Of a DNA stretch of 64,000 nt, positions 1 through 7,990 are shown piece by piece. The DNA is from CAZGUG01 sp964529035. Lineage in GTDB: Bacteria > Bacillota > Clostridia > Ch29. The notes below the pieces were generated by a model that searched no databases, had not been told where the DNA came from, and worked only from the letters and a program-made list of their open reading frames with translations. The stretch is from positions 1 through 64,000 of the forward strand of contig CAZGUG010000002.1 of NCBI GenBank assembly GCA_964529035.1. The letters run 5' to 3'. How positions within the stretch are numbered: position 1 is the stretch's first letter; each line of letters starts with the position of its first letter. The position numbers were made by a program, and so were the translations under genes.

Positions 1-100
1 GTGACAGTGCTCTGTTTTTTGGATGAAGCAATGTAAAAAACGGGCATAGGGAAAACATGTTATACTGTACATTAGTAGAATAATGCGAAGTAGCGTTTTT

Positions 101-130
101 GTCATCCTGAGCCAAGCGAAGGATCTTAAG
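101..130. repeat. Interspersed repeat, copy 1 (GTCATCCTGAGC... type)
   Basis: The 30-bp stretch starts GTCATCCTGAGCCAAGCGAA and continues into GGATCTT. Near-identical sequence recurs at 20853-20880 and, inverted, at 22416-22441. All copies lie between genes. The rest of 1-269 shows no gene, only AT-rich sequence. Confidence 0.75.
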
Positions 131-269
131 CTACACATTATTCATATGTTGTGCCGTTAGTCAGATCGGTTATTATACTCATGATATGGATTGGGTGTTA
201 ATGTCTCATTATTAAAAAAACACTAAGGTGGACTATTACTGAAAGGAGGAACATACAAGGAGAATGACA

Positions 270-918
270 ATGGATATAATGGATTACTTGATAGAATTTC
301 ATAAAGATGCCGACAGGCAAGGGCCGGGTAGTGATGAAGCGACAAAGAAAGCACTGCTGTATATACCCGAACTGGATGAAGATAGTTGCTGTAGATATGC
401 TGCAAGAGTTTTTGAATAAGCTGAAAGAGAAGCTTGATAGGGATAATTCGAATAACCGCATAATTGCAATACAATCGTCGATGGATAACCTGCACTTCGA
501 AGAAAAATTATTCAATGTTATTTGGTCGGAGGGAGCAATCTACAATATAGGTTTTGAAAAAGGGTTATCAGAATGGAGGAGGTTTCTAAAGGACGAGGGA
601 TATATTGCGGTTTCAGAAATCTCCTGGCTTACAGATAATCGGCCTGAAGAAATTGAGCAATATTGGACATATGCTTACTCTGAAATAGATACTATAGATG
701 CAAAGCTGTCACTTATTGAGAAATGTGGGTATGACCCGATTGCACATTTTGTATTGCCGGAAAACTGTTGGATGGAGCATTATTATTTACCAATACTTTC
801 GCGATCAGATGCATTTCTTGAAAGATATAACTATGGAGAAGATGTACAGGAATTTATCAAGATAATTAGCAGGGTGACATTATCACACGATAACAACACG
901 TACATTTCGAGATATTGA
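270..918 (+). pseudogene. Broken class I SAM-dependent methyltransferase
   Basis: The gene starts at ATG 270 behind a good ribosome binding site (GAAAGGAGG, 241-249). The first frame reads MDIMDYLIEFHKDADRQG up to PELDED, the usual N-terminus of a small methyltransferase family, and then hits a stop at 417-419. The rest continues in another frame from about 379 (KIVAVDMLQEF ... FNVIWSEGAIYNIGFEKG) to 918. Between the two frames the glycine-rich SAM-binding motif I (normally DIGCGTGGQT-like) is missing. The likely event is an internal deletion of about 20 codons that also shifted the frame. Downstream motifs (acidic VAVD and the FNVIWSEGA motif) are intact. An inactive remnant is the best reading; a sequencing error alone would not remove motif I. 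Confidence 0.75.
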
Positions 919-971
919 AATATATTTAGTTTTATAGTACAATAAAAAAACATTTAGCGGGAGATTATAGT

Positions 972-1163
972 ATGGATTATTTTACCGTGAAAGAAATGGG
1001 TGAAAAATGGGGTATCAGCAGTCGGATGGTGACTTTCTATTGCGAGGAAGGTCGGATTAAAGGCGCACTGAAAAAAGGTAACCTGTGGCTGATTCCCAAG
1101 GATGCGTCAAAGCCTGTGGATGGTCGGTGTAAGAAACGACGGTTACCGGAAAAGAATATTTGA
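972..1163 (+). CDS. Small helix-turn-helix DNA-binding protein (MerR/excisionase-like)
   Basis: This 63-residue protein begins MDYFTVKEMGEKWGISSRMV, a winged-helix recognition segment typical of MerR-type or excisionase-like helix-turn-helix proteins. TVKEMGEKWG is the first helix and ISSRMVTFYCEEGRI the recognition helix, followed by the wing (LWLIPKDASKPVDGR). No effector domain follows. It is preceded by GGGAG at about 960. It sits between the methyltransferase remnant and the membrane LuxR gene and could be a local regulator. Such stand-alone proteins are often found on mobile or accessory DNA. The exact target is unknown. Confidence 0.7.
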   Translation: MDYFTVKEMGEKWGISSRMVTFYCEEGRIKGALKKGNLWLIPKDASKPVDGRCKKRRLPEKNI

Positions 1164-1216
1164 GATAGGGGGAGGAAGCAATCGAAAGCAAACTGGATAG
1201 GTACATACCTAATGCA

Positions 1217-2632
1217 ATGAGTAACCGTAGATTATCCGTTGTCGTTTTTTCTCTTTTTTTTTCCTGGCTGCTGGCCTTTCCCTTTGAAGGCAGGATATTG
1301 TATTCCCTTGCGGACCATTATAATATCTCGGCCCATTCATTTGTTTTCGGCACAATGACCGCTCATTTTGCCGGGTTGCTTATCTGCGGGCTCTTTGTTA
1401 AGAACATGATAACGGCCAAACGGCTCATGCTTTTTTCTATTACATTTTGTATCGCGGCCTCCGGCATATTTTTCCGCCCGCCCTCCTTTCTATGGACGGC
1501 AGCGCTGCTCTCGGCGGCGTTTCTGGTCGGCTGTTGCGTGGCTGCGTGGGGTTTTTATTTCAAACATTGCACGCCAAAGGACGAACGCATTAAGACAATG
1601 GCGGACGGGCTCATCTTCTCCAACCTCCTGATGATTTTGCTTAATATGGTAGCCATTCATATTTCCCCGCACGCCGGGCTAGGTTTTTCCATGCTGATGT
1701 TGGGTGCGGCGTTTTTATTTGCGCTCAGGCTCCCCAAATACGAGGCGCCGGAAAGTCCTCCTTCTTCCAGACAGGGGGAGATTCATGCAGGCAAAGCCGG
1801 ACCACTCGCTTTCCTATGCCTGTTTATTGTGGTCATTACCATCAATTCCGGTCTGATGTATCAGGTGCAGGGTCCTGCTTTCGCCCATCTGGAATGGCTG
1901 ATAAGCTGGTATTGGGCCATACCGTATATCACTGCCCTGTATATTATGCGGAATCTGTCCCGCAAAACAAATCGGGCTTATATCCTCTATGTGGCTATTG
2001 CAATGATCGGCTTTTCCTTTATCGCCTTTCTTCTGCTTGGCCGCTCATGGGCGGATTACCTTGTGGTCAATACCCTAATGCTGGGAGCTTGCGGCGTGTA
2101 TGACCTGTTTTGGTGGAGCATTTTGGGCGAAATGTTGGAGCTTTATGAAAATCCCGCAAAAATCATGGGTGTTGGCCTCTCCGCCAATATTCTGGGAGTT
2201 CTGCTGGGCGGGCTTATCGGAAACGCGATCACCGCCGCAGACCAACAAAACCAAAACCCCACCCTGCTGGCCTTGGGCGTGGTGTGCGTTACCCTTGTAC
2301 TGCTTCCGCCCTTACATAAACGGCTGACCACCCTGCTCAAAGACCATGTCTATTTGACCGCGATTACCGAAATGCCGATTCAGGAACAAGCCCGGCTGAT
2401 CGGTGAGATTAATATAACAAAGAAGCTCACTGAGCGCGAAGGTGAAATCGCCGCTTTGCTCATCAAGGGTAAGACCTATCGGATGATTGCCGGAGAACTG
2501 CATGTGAGCGAAAACACGGTAAAAACTCATGTGAAAAATATTTATTCCAAAGCCGGAGTCAAAAGCAGGACAGAGCTGATGCATAACCTTCTGGATATAC
2601 GTATCCCGTCATCAGAATCATTAAACCCCTGA
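1217..2632 (+). CDS. Membrane-bound LuxR-family transcriptional regulator (12 TM + HTH)
   Basis: The 471-residue protein has about twelve hydrophobic segments between residues 5 and 370, arranged like a major-facilitator fold, and a C-terminal LuxR/GerE helix-turn-helix from about 400 to 462 (LTEREGEIAALLIKGKTYRM, then HVSENTVKTHVKNIYSKAG). The family is known as membrane-sensor LuxR regulators, in which the transporter-like part senses a signal and the tail binds DNA. The first ATG at 1217 lacks a nearby ribosome binding site. A strong GGGGGAGG (1168-1175) lies five bases ahead of an in-frame ATC at 1181, giving twelve extra residues (ESKLDRYIPNA), so the true start may be this rare codon. 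A terminator follows at once. It is a candidate master regulator of the downstream island. Confidence 0.85.
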   Translation: MSNRRLSVVVFSLFFSWLLAFPFEGRILYSLADHYNISAHSFVFGTMTAHFAGLLICGLFVKNMITAKRLMLFSITFCIAASGIFFRPPSFLWTAALLSAAFLVGCCVAAWGFYFKHCTPKDERIKTMADGLIFSNLLMILLNMVAIHISPHAGLGFSMLMLGAAFLFALRLPKYEAPESPPSSRQGEIHAGKAGPLAFLCLFIVVITINSGLMYQVQGPAFAHLEWLISWYWAIPYITALYIMRNLSRKTNRAYILYVAIAMIGFSFIAFLLLGRSWADYLVVNTLMLGACGVYDLFWWSILGEMLELYENPAKIMGVGLSANILGVLLGGLIGNAITAADQQNQNPTLLALGVVCVTLVLLPPLHKRLTTLLKDHVYLTAITEMPIQEQARLIGEINITKKLTEREGEIAALLIKGKTYRMIAGELHVSENTVKTHVKNIYSKAGVKSRTELMHNLLDIRIPSSESLNP

Positions 2633-2647
2633 TAAACAGCTGATTTT

Positions 2648-2682
2648 AAGGCTCCTCACCCTAAAAGGTGAGGGGCCTTTTT
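2648..2682 (+). terminator. Rho-independent terminator after the membrane LuxR gene
   Basis: The stem AAGGCTCCTCACC pairs with GGTGAGGGGCCTT around a CTAAAA loop and runs into a T tract. It starts 16 bases after the stop codon. Confidence 0.9.
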
Positions 2683-2689
2683 GTGCAAA

Positions 2690-2735
2690 TTCACCCGTTT
2701 TGGTGATGCGAAGGCAGCTCTGCTTTTTGTAAAAT
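2690..2735 (+). promoter_or_regulatory. Island operator/promoter A (18-bp palindrome + -10)
   Basis: TTCACCCGTTTTGGTGAT (2690-2707) is an imperfect inverted repeat of TCACCC and GGGTGA. A -10-like TAAAAT lies at 2730-2735, separated by 22 bp. The same arrangement occurs at 3931 and 5085. The box would lie over the -35 position, as expected for an activator of the LuxR type. Confidence 0.75.
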
Positions 2736-2769
2736 GGAGAAAACGATGCCCACTGAGAGGGGGATTTAT

Positions 2770-3291
2770 TTGCAAAAAATTACTTGGCATGCACGATTAT
2801 TTTTGGCAGCCTCCATTCTTTGTTCGGCCGTTTTTGCAATAGCGCTTATCCTGACGCCTCCGAATTGGAAGCCGCATGCCATCCTGGCCTTGCCGGCAGG
2901 GTTGATTGCCGCTTTCCTTTTCGGAGCAATGAGCAAAAAGATGAAAGCTGCGCGGCTGATTATCGAGAATCGGATTCTTCATATTCAGCCCGCTGTCCTT
3001 AGTGAGCGGGAGGGCATGAAAGAAAGCGAAACGAAGCCCTGTGAAACCGTCGAGATGTTCGTATCCTGCTTCGGCATCCTGCTGGGCTCCAAAATCATTA
3101 AGTTCAACCAAGAGGGCATACAACTGAAGGCTGTGGAAATCGGGAGGGACTATATCTCCATCGACTATGGCACGAATGCCAACATATCGAATATCCGGCT
3201 GCTCTATGCCAGACCTGACAGTGCTGTCCTTGCGGATATTGTGGAGAAATTCCGTTACGAAACCGGAGTTGTGCCGGCTATTACGGAATAA
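2770..3291 (+). CDS. Hypothetical two-TM membrane protein
   Basis: A membrane protein of about 173 residues, which I do not recognise. Two hydrophobic segments follow the N-terminus (LFLAASILCSAVFAIALIL and AILALPAGLIAAFLFGAM). After them comes a soluble domain of about 110 residues with alternating beta-type stretches (IIENRILHIQPAVL, GIQLKAVEIGRDYISIDYG), compatible with a pleckstrin-homology-like bacterial membrane domain. The chosen TTG start at 2770 has GAGAGGGGG six bases upstream; in-frame ATGs at 2734 and 2746 are alternatives. The MBL-fold gene follows after 17 bp and both are read from operator/promoter A, so they likely form a two-gene operon. Confidence 0.65.
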   Translation: MQKITWHARLFLAASILCSAVFAIALILTPPNWKPHAILALPAGLIAAFLFGAMSKKMKAARLIIENRILHIQPAVLSEREGMKESETKPCETVEMFVSCFGILLGSKIIKFNQEGIQLKAVEIGRDYISIDYGTNANISNIRLLYARPDSAVLADIVEKFRYETGVVPAITE

Positions 3292-3308
3292 AGGGCGGAG
3301 GTGTGGAT

Positions 3309-3947
3309 ATGCTGGAGCGGATCAAATGCGGAGTGGTTAACTGCTATCTTGTGACCGATAGCGGCGGCAGCGTTTTGGTGGATGCCGCAAATCCCTCTGA
3401 TGCCTCCCGGATATATCGGAGGGTGAAAAATAAAAATGTCCGGCTGATTCTGCTGACCCACGGTCACCCCGACCATGTCGGCGGAGCTTACACCCTTGCC
3501 CGGCTGCTGCATGTTCCCGTAGCCATGAACGCCCGGGACGCCGAACTGCTCCAAAGCCCCGGCGGGCGAAAACTCCGGGCACATACCGTTTTTGGAAAGG
3601 TACTGGCGTTTTGGTCAAAAAGCACACTTTCGGCCAAAGCCAGAGCCCCCCTCTCTCCCGATATTTGGCTGGAGGATGGCCGGGCGCTTTCAGAATACGG
3701 GATTGATGCACAGATCGTTGCCCTGCCGGGACATACAAGGGGCTCCGTCGGCGTGCTGACCGGTGAGGGGGATTTTGTCGTAGGCGACGCCCTGTTCAAT
3801 ATCCTTCAGCCGACGGAGGCTTTGCTTTATGAAGACCGGACGCAAATGGAAAAAAGCGTGGGAAAAATCACCCTAAGCGGGGCGAGACTTTTGCATCCCG
3901 GCCACGGGCAGCCGTTTACCATGGATAAAATTCACCCGCTTGGGTGA
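3309..3947 (+). CDS. MBL-fold metallo-hydrolase
   Basis: The 212-residue protein has the metallo-beta-lactamase fold signature HGHPDH (residues 51-56 counted from ATG 3309), a later metal-ligand His in LPGHTRGS (about 142), Asp in VVGDALF (about 160) and a C-terminal His in HPGHGQ. These bind a dinuclear metal centre in this superfamily of hydrolases (glyoxalase II-like, lactonases, phosphodiesterases). The substrate is unknown. GGCGGAGG at 3293-3300 is well placed for ATG 3309; GTG 3303 is too close. The stop codon lies inside the operator of the next promoter (3931-3948). As the partner of an island regulated by LuxR proteins, it might degrade a signal molecule, but that is inference. Confidence 0.9.
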   Translation: MLERIKCGVVNCYLVTDSGGSVLVDAANPSDASRIYRRVKNKNVRLILLTHGHPDHVGGAYTLARLLHVPVAMNARDAELLQSPGGRKLRAHTVFGKVLAFWSKSTLSAKARAPLSPDIWLEDGRALSEYGIDAQIVALPGHTRGSVGVLTGEGDFVVGDALFNILQPTEALLYEDRTQMEKSVGKITLSGARLLHPGHGQPFTMDKIHPLG

Positions 3948-3976
3948 TAGGGCGTAGTACGCGGGCCTGTTATGAT
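3931..3976 (+). promoter_or_regulatory. Island operator/promoter B, upstream of the soluble LuxR gene
   Basis: TTCACCCGCTTGGGTGAT (3931-3948) holds a perfect inverted repeat TCACCC-N4-GGGTGA. A -10-like TATGAT at 3971-3976, preceded by TGT, follows after 22 bp. It overlaps the end of the MBL gene and precedes the soluble LuxR gene by 55 bp, suggesting autoregulation or activation by the membrane LuxR protein. Confidence 0.8.
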
Positions 3977-4003
3977 TGGTGATAAAGGAGATGAGATGAT
4001 ACG

Positions 4004-5068
4004 ATGAACGATAAACAAATAATCGGTTTTAATGAGCTTATTCGGCAGGCATACGAATGCCGGCGCTTCGAGGATTTCCTGCGCCTTGCCATCACTGGGC
4101 TGCATACCCTGGTGATGTACGACAGCGGCCTGTTCTTCTGCGCCATCAGCCGGGACAGCAGCTTTTTTCAGCCCTATATCAGCGGCAGCGTAGACGATTA
4201 TTATAAAAAAACGCCTTTTGCAGAGCGGGAAGAATACCTGGAGCGAAACGATACCGCCGGCAAAGAAGCCCTTGTCTACAAGGCCGCCGATTATCGTCAG
4301 GGGATCATTACAGTTCCCGACGAGCCCCGCAGTAAATTCCTTTCCACACAGGCAGAGTACCATGTGGTATGTATGCGTATTCTTTACCGGGGACAGTTCC
4401 TGGGAGAAATCTATCTGCACAGGAACAAAGATAAGCCGGATTTTGACGAGCATGACATGTTCAGGCTGAGACTTTTACAGCCCCACATTTCCAATGTGTT
4501 TCATATCATCCACAGTCTCACGGCGGCAATCCTCCTGGAAACGGACAAAAAGGGGCTGGACAGAAAGGGTCTCTGCCTGTTCGACGATGAGGCGAATCTG
4601 ATTGCCGGGAACATGGCAGGACTGGAAATGCTGGGAAGCAGTACGGTCTTTGGTTCCAGCGCCCTGTATCATATCAAGGAAATCATGGAGGATTTTCAGA
4701 CAGAGCAGTCGCGGGCAAAGGGGGCGGCCTATCGTTTTGAAAGCCTGAAAACGCCGGGCGGTGAGCTTTTGGCGGATATTTTACTCAGAAAGAAACACAG
4801 AGGCAAGGAGAGTAACCGTTTTTATGTCTCCTTGGAATTTGCCGATGAAAAGCAGTCGGCGGCGGAATATAGGTTTAAATTCACCAAGCGGGAGGCCGAC
4901 ATCATAGACGGTGTGATTCAGGGAAAGAGCAATCCACAGATTGCCTCATCCCTCAATCTTTCCAGGAACACCGTAAAAACCCATCTGCAGAAAATATTTA
5001 AAAAGACCGGTGTATCCACACGGTCTGAGCTGGTGTATATTTTAATGTTGAATCAGGAAAATCCCTGA
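4004..5068 (+). CDS. Soluble LuxR-family transcriptional regulator
   Basis: The 354-residue protein has no membrane segments. Residues 1-285 form an unassigned sensor region, possibly GAF-like: an alpha-helical start (ELIRQAYECRRFEDFLRLAI), then mixed alpha/beta sequence. The C-terminus (about 292-348) is a clear LuxR/GerE helix-turn-helix (FTKREADIIDGVIQGKSNPQ, SLNLSRNTVKTHLQKIFKKT). GGAGATGAG lies just upstream of ATG 4004. Its own promoter carries the best copy of the island palindrome, and the following 12-kb operon starts with another copy. It is therefore the leading candidate for the protein that binds these boxes. No response-regulator receiver domain is visible, so control is probably by ligand or by protein level. 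Confidence 0.88.
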   Translation: MNDKQIIGFNELIRQAYECRRFEDFLRLAITGLHTLVMYDSGLFFCAISRDSSFFQPYISGSVDDYYKKTPFAEREEYLERNDTAGKEALVYKAADYRQGIITVPDEPRSKFLSTQAEYHVVCMRILYRGQFLGEIYLHRNKDKPDFDEHDMFRLRLLQPHISNVFHIIHSLTAAILLETDKKGLDRKGLCLFDDEANLIAGNMAGLEMLGSSTVFGSSALYHIKEIMEDFQTEQSRAKGAAYRFESLKTPGGELLADILLRKKHRGKESNRFYVSLEFADEKQSAAEYRFKFTKREADIIDGVIQGKSNPQIASSLNLSRNTVKTHLQKIFKKTGVSTRSELVYILMLNQENP

Positions 5069-5084
5069 TTTCAAAACTTGATAT

Positions 5085-5130
5085 TTCACCCGATTGGGGG
5101 ATATTCCTTATTTCGCTTTCCCGATAGGAT
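5085..5130 (+). promoter_or_regulatory. Island operator/promoter C, heading the 5.2-17.4 kb operon
   Basis: TTCACCCGATTGGGGGAT (5085-5102) matches boxes A and B, with one arm base changed. A -10-like TAGGAT lies at 5125-5130, again exactly 22 bp further on. All genes from 5196 to 17354 lie downstream on the same strand without an obvious intervening terminator. Confidence 0.75.
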
Positions 5131-5195
5131 GGTATCAGGGAAATTGGATTTTATTGGGATAGACCGGGAAAAGCCGGCAGGGAAGGAGAGTATAC

Positions 5196-5765
5196 ATGTA
5201 TTGCAAAAATTGCGGTACAAGGCTTGAAGATAACACACGGTTTTGCACCTCCTGCGGCGCGAAGCGGCAGCAGGGTGCTGCGCCGTCGGGGACTTACGCT
5301 TCGCCGGTAAGCTTACCGCCCCAAAGGGGCACTGCGTCGGCTTCCACCGCCTGGCCCAAGAAAGGCAAACGGAGAGGTAAGGTCCTTGCAATCACAGTAT
5401 CCATACTGGTGATTCTTGTGGGTGTCCAGAGCATGTCGCTGAGCATGGTGGGGAAAACGACCGACGCAGCTGTCACAGACGCCAGACAGGACAGGAGAAA
5501 ATACGGCGAAGGCACACCCGATCCCCGCCGTTTTCGGATCGACTATGCCTTTTCGGTGAACGGAAAATCGTATTCGGGCAGCGCAAGACTGATCTTGAAG
5601 CATGGCCTAAGGGAAAATCAGAAAATCAGGGTACGTTACCTGCCCTATTATCCCGCCATCAACGCACCGGCCGAGAATACGAAAATATGGGGGGGTATGC
5701 TCATGACCGGTTTGGGTACGCTTCTGCTGGTGCTGGGTGTCAAGGGCAAGGTAACAATAGGGTGA
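5196..5765 (+). CDS. Zinc-ribbon membrane protein with DUF3592-like domain
   Basis: This 189-residue protein starts with a four-cysteine zinc ribbon (C3, C6, C17, C20; MYCKNCG...FCTSCGA), followed by a Pro/Ser/Gln-rich linker and a membrane helix at about 62-80. A beta-rich extracytoplasmic domain (100-160; YAFSVNGKSYSGSARLILK, IRVRYLPYYPAINAP) and a second helix (166-183) complete it. The middle region resembles DUF3592, a domain usually found between two membrane helices; its function is unknown. It is the first gene of the long operon behind operator C, with GGAAGGAGAG upstream. Two other proteins in the operon (6577 and 16355) carry the same kind of N-terminal ribbon. Confidence 0.75.
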   Translation: MYCKNCGTRLEDNTRFCTSCGAKRQQGAAPSGTYASPVSLPPQRGTASASTAWPKKGKRRGKVLAITVSILVILVGVQSMSLSMVGKTTDAAVTDARQDRRKYGEGTPDPRRFRIDYAFSVNGKSYSGSARLILKHGLRENQKIRVRYLPYYPAINAPAENTKIWGGMLMTGLGTLLLVLGVKGKVTIG

Positions 5766-5812
5766 CGGCAGAGGGAGCGTTCCGTCCCCGACGATTATGG
5801 GAGGAGATTAAG

Positions 5813-6556
5813 ATGATTAGGGTATTATTAGTCGGATTGCTTATATTGGCGCTTGCTCTTTGCGGCTGCGCACCTTTGACCGGCGGAGAGCAAGACAATC
5901 ATAAACCGGAAGGCGAAGTACTAACTGAACCATACGACAGTGACGGGGCCGACCCGTACCTGGGGGAGCAGGATGCGCATAACGACGAATTGTCAGAAGA
6001 TTTTGAGTGTGAAATAGTTCCTCTTTTAAACAACGAGGTTTTATTTAAACTCACCAACCATAGCGAAGCGTACATCCAACAGCTGACCATGCATACGGAA
6101 TTCTGTGATGAACAAGACAGCAGCATAACGGATTTCGAGTACTATTTTAAAGGTGTTGCGGCAGGTCAGGTGTTATATGCCTTTTCAACCCATTTGAAGC
6201 AATATGAAATTGATCCGGGAAACTGCCGAATCACGTATAAGATAGACCGTTCCGAACCGGGCTATGTCAATGCCACGGAGGATATTGAAATAGAAGACGA
6301 TATCAGAGAGGGTAGCAATTACACAATCGTTGTGACCCTCGTCAACACAGGCTCGGAAACCATCGACTATGTGAATGCCTTTATGCTGTTTTATTACGAG
6401 GATGAGCTCACCGGCGCCAGCGAGCGGTTTGCACAGGACACTGCCCCCGGAGGCAGTGCGGAGCTTTCATTTATGCCGACGATGGATGCCGGTGGTAGTA
6501 TGATCCCCTATGACAGCTATGAGGTGGTTGTTTCTCAGGCTTACTATAAAAAATGA
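5813..6556 (+). CDS. Putative lipoprotein, unknown function
   Basis: The 247-residue protein starts at ATG 5813 (GGGAGGAG seven bases upstream) with a lipoprotein signal: MIRVLLVGLLILALALCGC, with the lipobox cysteine at about 19. The mature part begins with an acidic, disordered stretch (about 20-65, rich in Glu, Asp and Gly). Two beta-sandwich-like repeats follow (VPLLNNEVLFKLTNHSEAYI and NYTIVVTLVNTGSETIDYV), a pattern seen in FxLYD-type or CARDB-like extracellular domains. It would be anchored to the outer face of the membrane. It sits between two zinc-ribbon membrane protein genes. No catalytic motif is visible. Confidence 0.7.
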   Translation: MIRVLLVGLLILALALCGCAPLTGGEQDNHKPEGEVLTEPYDSDGADPYLGEQDAHNDELSEDFECEIVPLLNNEVLFKLTNHSEAYIQQLTMHTEFCDEQDSSITDFEYYFKGVAAGQVLYAFSTHLKQYEIDPGNCRITYKIDRSEPGYVNATEDIEIEDDIREGSNYTIVVTLVNTGSETIDYVNAFMLFYYEDELTGASERFAQDTAPGGSAELSFMPTMDAGGSMIPYDSYEVVVSQAYYKK

Positions 6557-6576
6557 TGATAGGGAGGAGCTAAAAC

Positions 6577-7251
6577 ATGTATTGTAAAAATTGTGGCACA
6601 GCCCTGTCGGGAAACGCAAGGTTCTGCGCTTCCTGCGGCGCAGACCAGGGCGGAGAGACACAAACAGAGCAGACCGGCGGGGCTCAGCCGCTGGTGGGGT
6701 ACTCGGATAAAATCAATGACCCGCGCATCGCTGCAACCCTGAAAAAAATGAACAAATCAGGCATGATTTTCATTTTGGTGCTTGCCGCGGCTGCCGTGAT
6801 TGGCTTTTCTGTTGCCGGAGTCTTAGAGGTTGGCGGCTTTGAGCTTCCTTCAGCCTTTTTCTTTGGGCTCATCTTAGGCGGACTGCTGATTGTGATTGCG
6901 CTTTTTCAGCGGGCAAGGGGGAAAAAAGACGACACATGGGACGGCGTTGTTATCGACAAGACATTCAAGCGGGCCAGCTATGCCGAGAGGAAGTCAGGTG
7001 ATCATCGTACCAATTATTTCGTGCATATACGCCGGGACGACGGCAGCGCTAAAAAAATTCCATGCACCGAGGAGCTCTTTCACTATTATAAGATCGGCGA
7101 GAATGTCAGGCATCACGCGGGTACTCTGGCCCATGTCCTGGAGAAATTCGACAAGTCCCGCGACAGCGTGATTTATTGCGTTGTCTGCTCCACTAAAAAC
7201 GAGATTCATAACGATATCTGCCGCCGCTGCAAATGTCCGCTGATGAAATAG
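6577..7251 (+). CDS. Double zinc-ribbon membrane protein
   Basis: This 224-residue protein carries a zinc ribbon at each end: C3, C6, C17, C20 at the N-terminus and C201, C204, C215, C218 at the C-terminus (YCVVCSTKNE...CRRCKC). Two adjacent membrane helices (62-82 and 91-111) are separated by a short loop, and a soluble domain (112-198) follows. Both ribbons would face the cytoplasm if the helices form a hairpin. GGGAGGAGC precedes the ATG. The last 22 nucleotides before its stop are repeated after the next gene (7944-7965), a trace of a local duplication. The function is not known. Confidence 0.75.
   Translation: MYCKNCGTALSGNARFCASCGADQGGETQTEQTGGAQPLVGYSDKINDPRIAATLKKMNKSGMIFILVLAAAAVIGFSVAGVLEVGGFELPSAFFFGLILGGLLIVIALFQRARGKKDDTWDGVVIDKTFKRASYAERKSGDHRTNYFVHIRRDDGSAKKIPCTEELFHYYKIGENVRHHAGTLAHVLEKFDKSRDSVIYCVVCSTKNEIHNDICRRCKCPLMK
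7229..7250 (+). repeat. 22-bp direct repeat, copy 1
   Basis: The last coding bases of the double zinc-ribbon gene (GCAAATGTCC...TGAAATA). An identical 22-bp copy lies at 7944-7965, just after the next gene. The pair frames the 7282-7929 gene. Confidence 0.85.
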
Positions 7252-7281
7252 TCGGCCGATGATAAGAAGGAGGAAACAGCC

Positions 7282-7929
7282 ATGAAAAAATTGTTGGCCC
7301 TTTCACTGATTCTCGCGCTTGGCGCAGCGGTGTTGTCCGGCTGCGCTAGCGCGGAATACGCCTGGGTGCTGGTGGAAACCGAAACCAATACGGCGGAATG
7401 GAAGGAGCATCTGGCTGAACTCAACGCGCCCTGGCCCGGGACTGAAAAGCCCGCCGATAGACGGACTGAGGTCGAGGTATCCGAGGGCAGCGTTTTTTTC
7501 GTTATTACCTATACAGAGCCAATGGGGGAGGACATCGAAATTAATTCTCAGTATTTTCCCGACAATTCCATACGGGGAAAAATCACCTGGAGCGCACCGT
7601 CCCACACCGTTTTCGGCTCCGGGGATGAGGTCTCCCTGCATTTGACTGCGGAAACATTAGACCGGCACCCGACGTATCCCCTGGACCATACCTTCGCGGT
7701 AGTTGTTTGGACCCACCTGTCCCAACAGGGCGAATATCACTACTCTTACTTCGCGGATAGGGACGGGAATCACAGCTTTGGTTCGAACGAGGGCAATGAT
7801 TTTGCACCCGTCGACGTCACCGTCTACGGTACGCTGGGCGAGGGGGATGAGGAGGGTGCACGCAAGGTCGTCGCGGTGGACGTGGGCTTTGTCCGAACAT
7901 CGTACATCTACGAATGGCAGAAACTGTAA
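7282..7929 (+). CDS. Putative lipoprotein, paralogue 1
   Basis: The 215-residue protein has a lipoprotein signal (MKKLLALSLILALGAAVLSG, then C21). It is clearly related to the protein encoded at 8645-9274. Shared features are WVLV(E/D)TE near the start, VSEGSV, the SDTV/SHTV-x-G(S/P)G motif, HP-x-(Y/H)PL, FAP(V/I)DVTVYG and the end SYIYEW. The content is beta-rich with no catalytic motif seen. It is framed by the 22-bp direct repeat, so one paralogue may have arisen or moved by recombination there. AGAAGGAGG precedes ATG 7282. Confidence 0.72.
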   Translation: MKKLLALSLILALGAAVLSGCASAEYAWVLVETETNTAEWKEHLAELNAPWPGTEKPADRRTEVEVSEGSVFFVITYTEPMGEDIEINSQYFPDNSIRGKITWSAPSHTVFGSGDEVSLHLTAETLDRHPTYPLDHTFAVVVWTHLSQQGEYHYSYFADRDGNHSFGSNEGNDFAPVDVTVYGTLGEGDEEGARKVVAVDVGFVRTSYIYEWQKL

Positions 7930-7943
7930 GACCCGGCGCGGGC

Positions 7944-7965
7944 GCAAATGTCCGCTGATGAAATA
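7944..7965 (+). repeat. 22-bp direct repeat, copy 2
   Basis: Identical to 7229-7250 but outside any gene: it is a copy of the end of the upstream zinc-ribbon gene left 15 bases after the lipoprotein stop codon. Confidence 0.85.
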
Positions 7966-7990
7966 ATTAAAAAATTTAGGGGGGAAGGCA

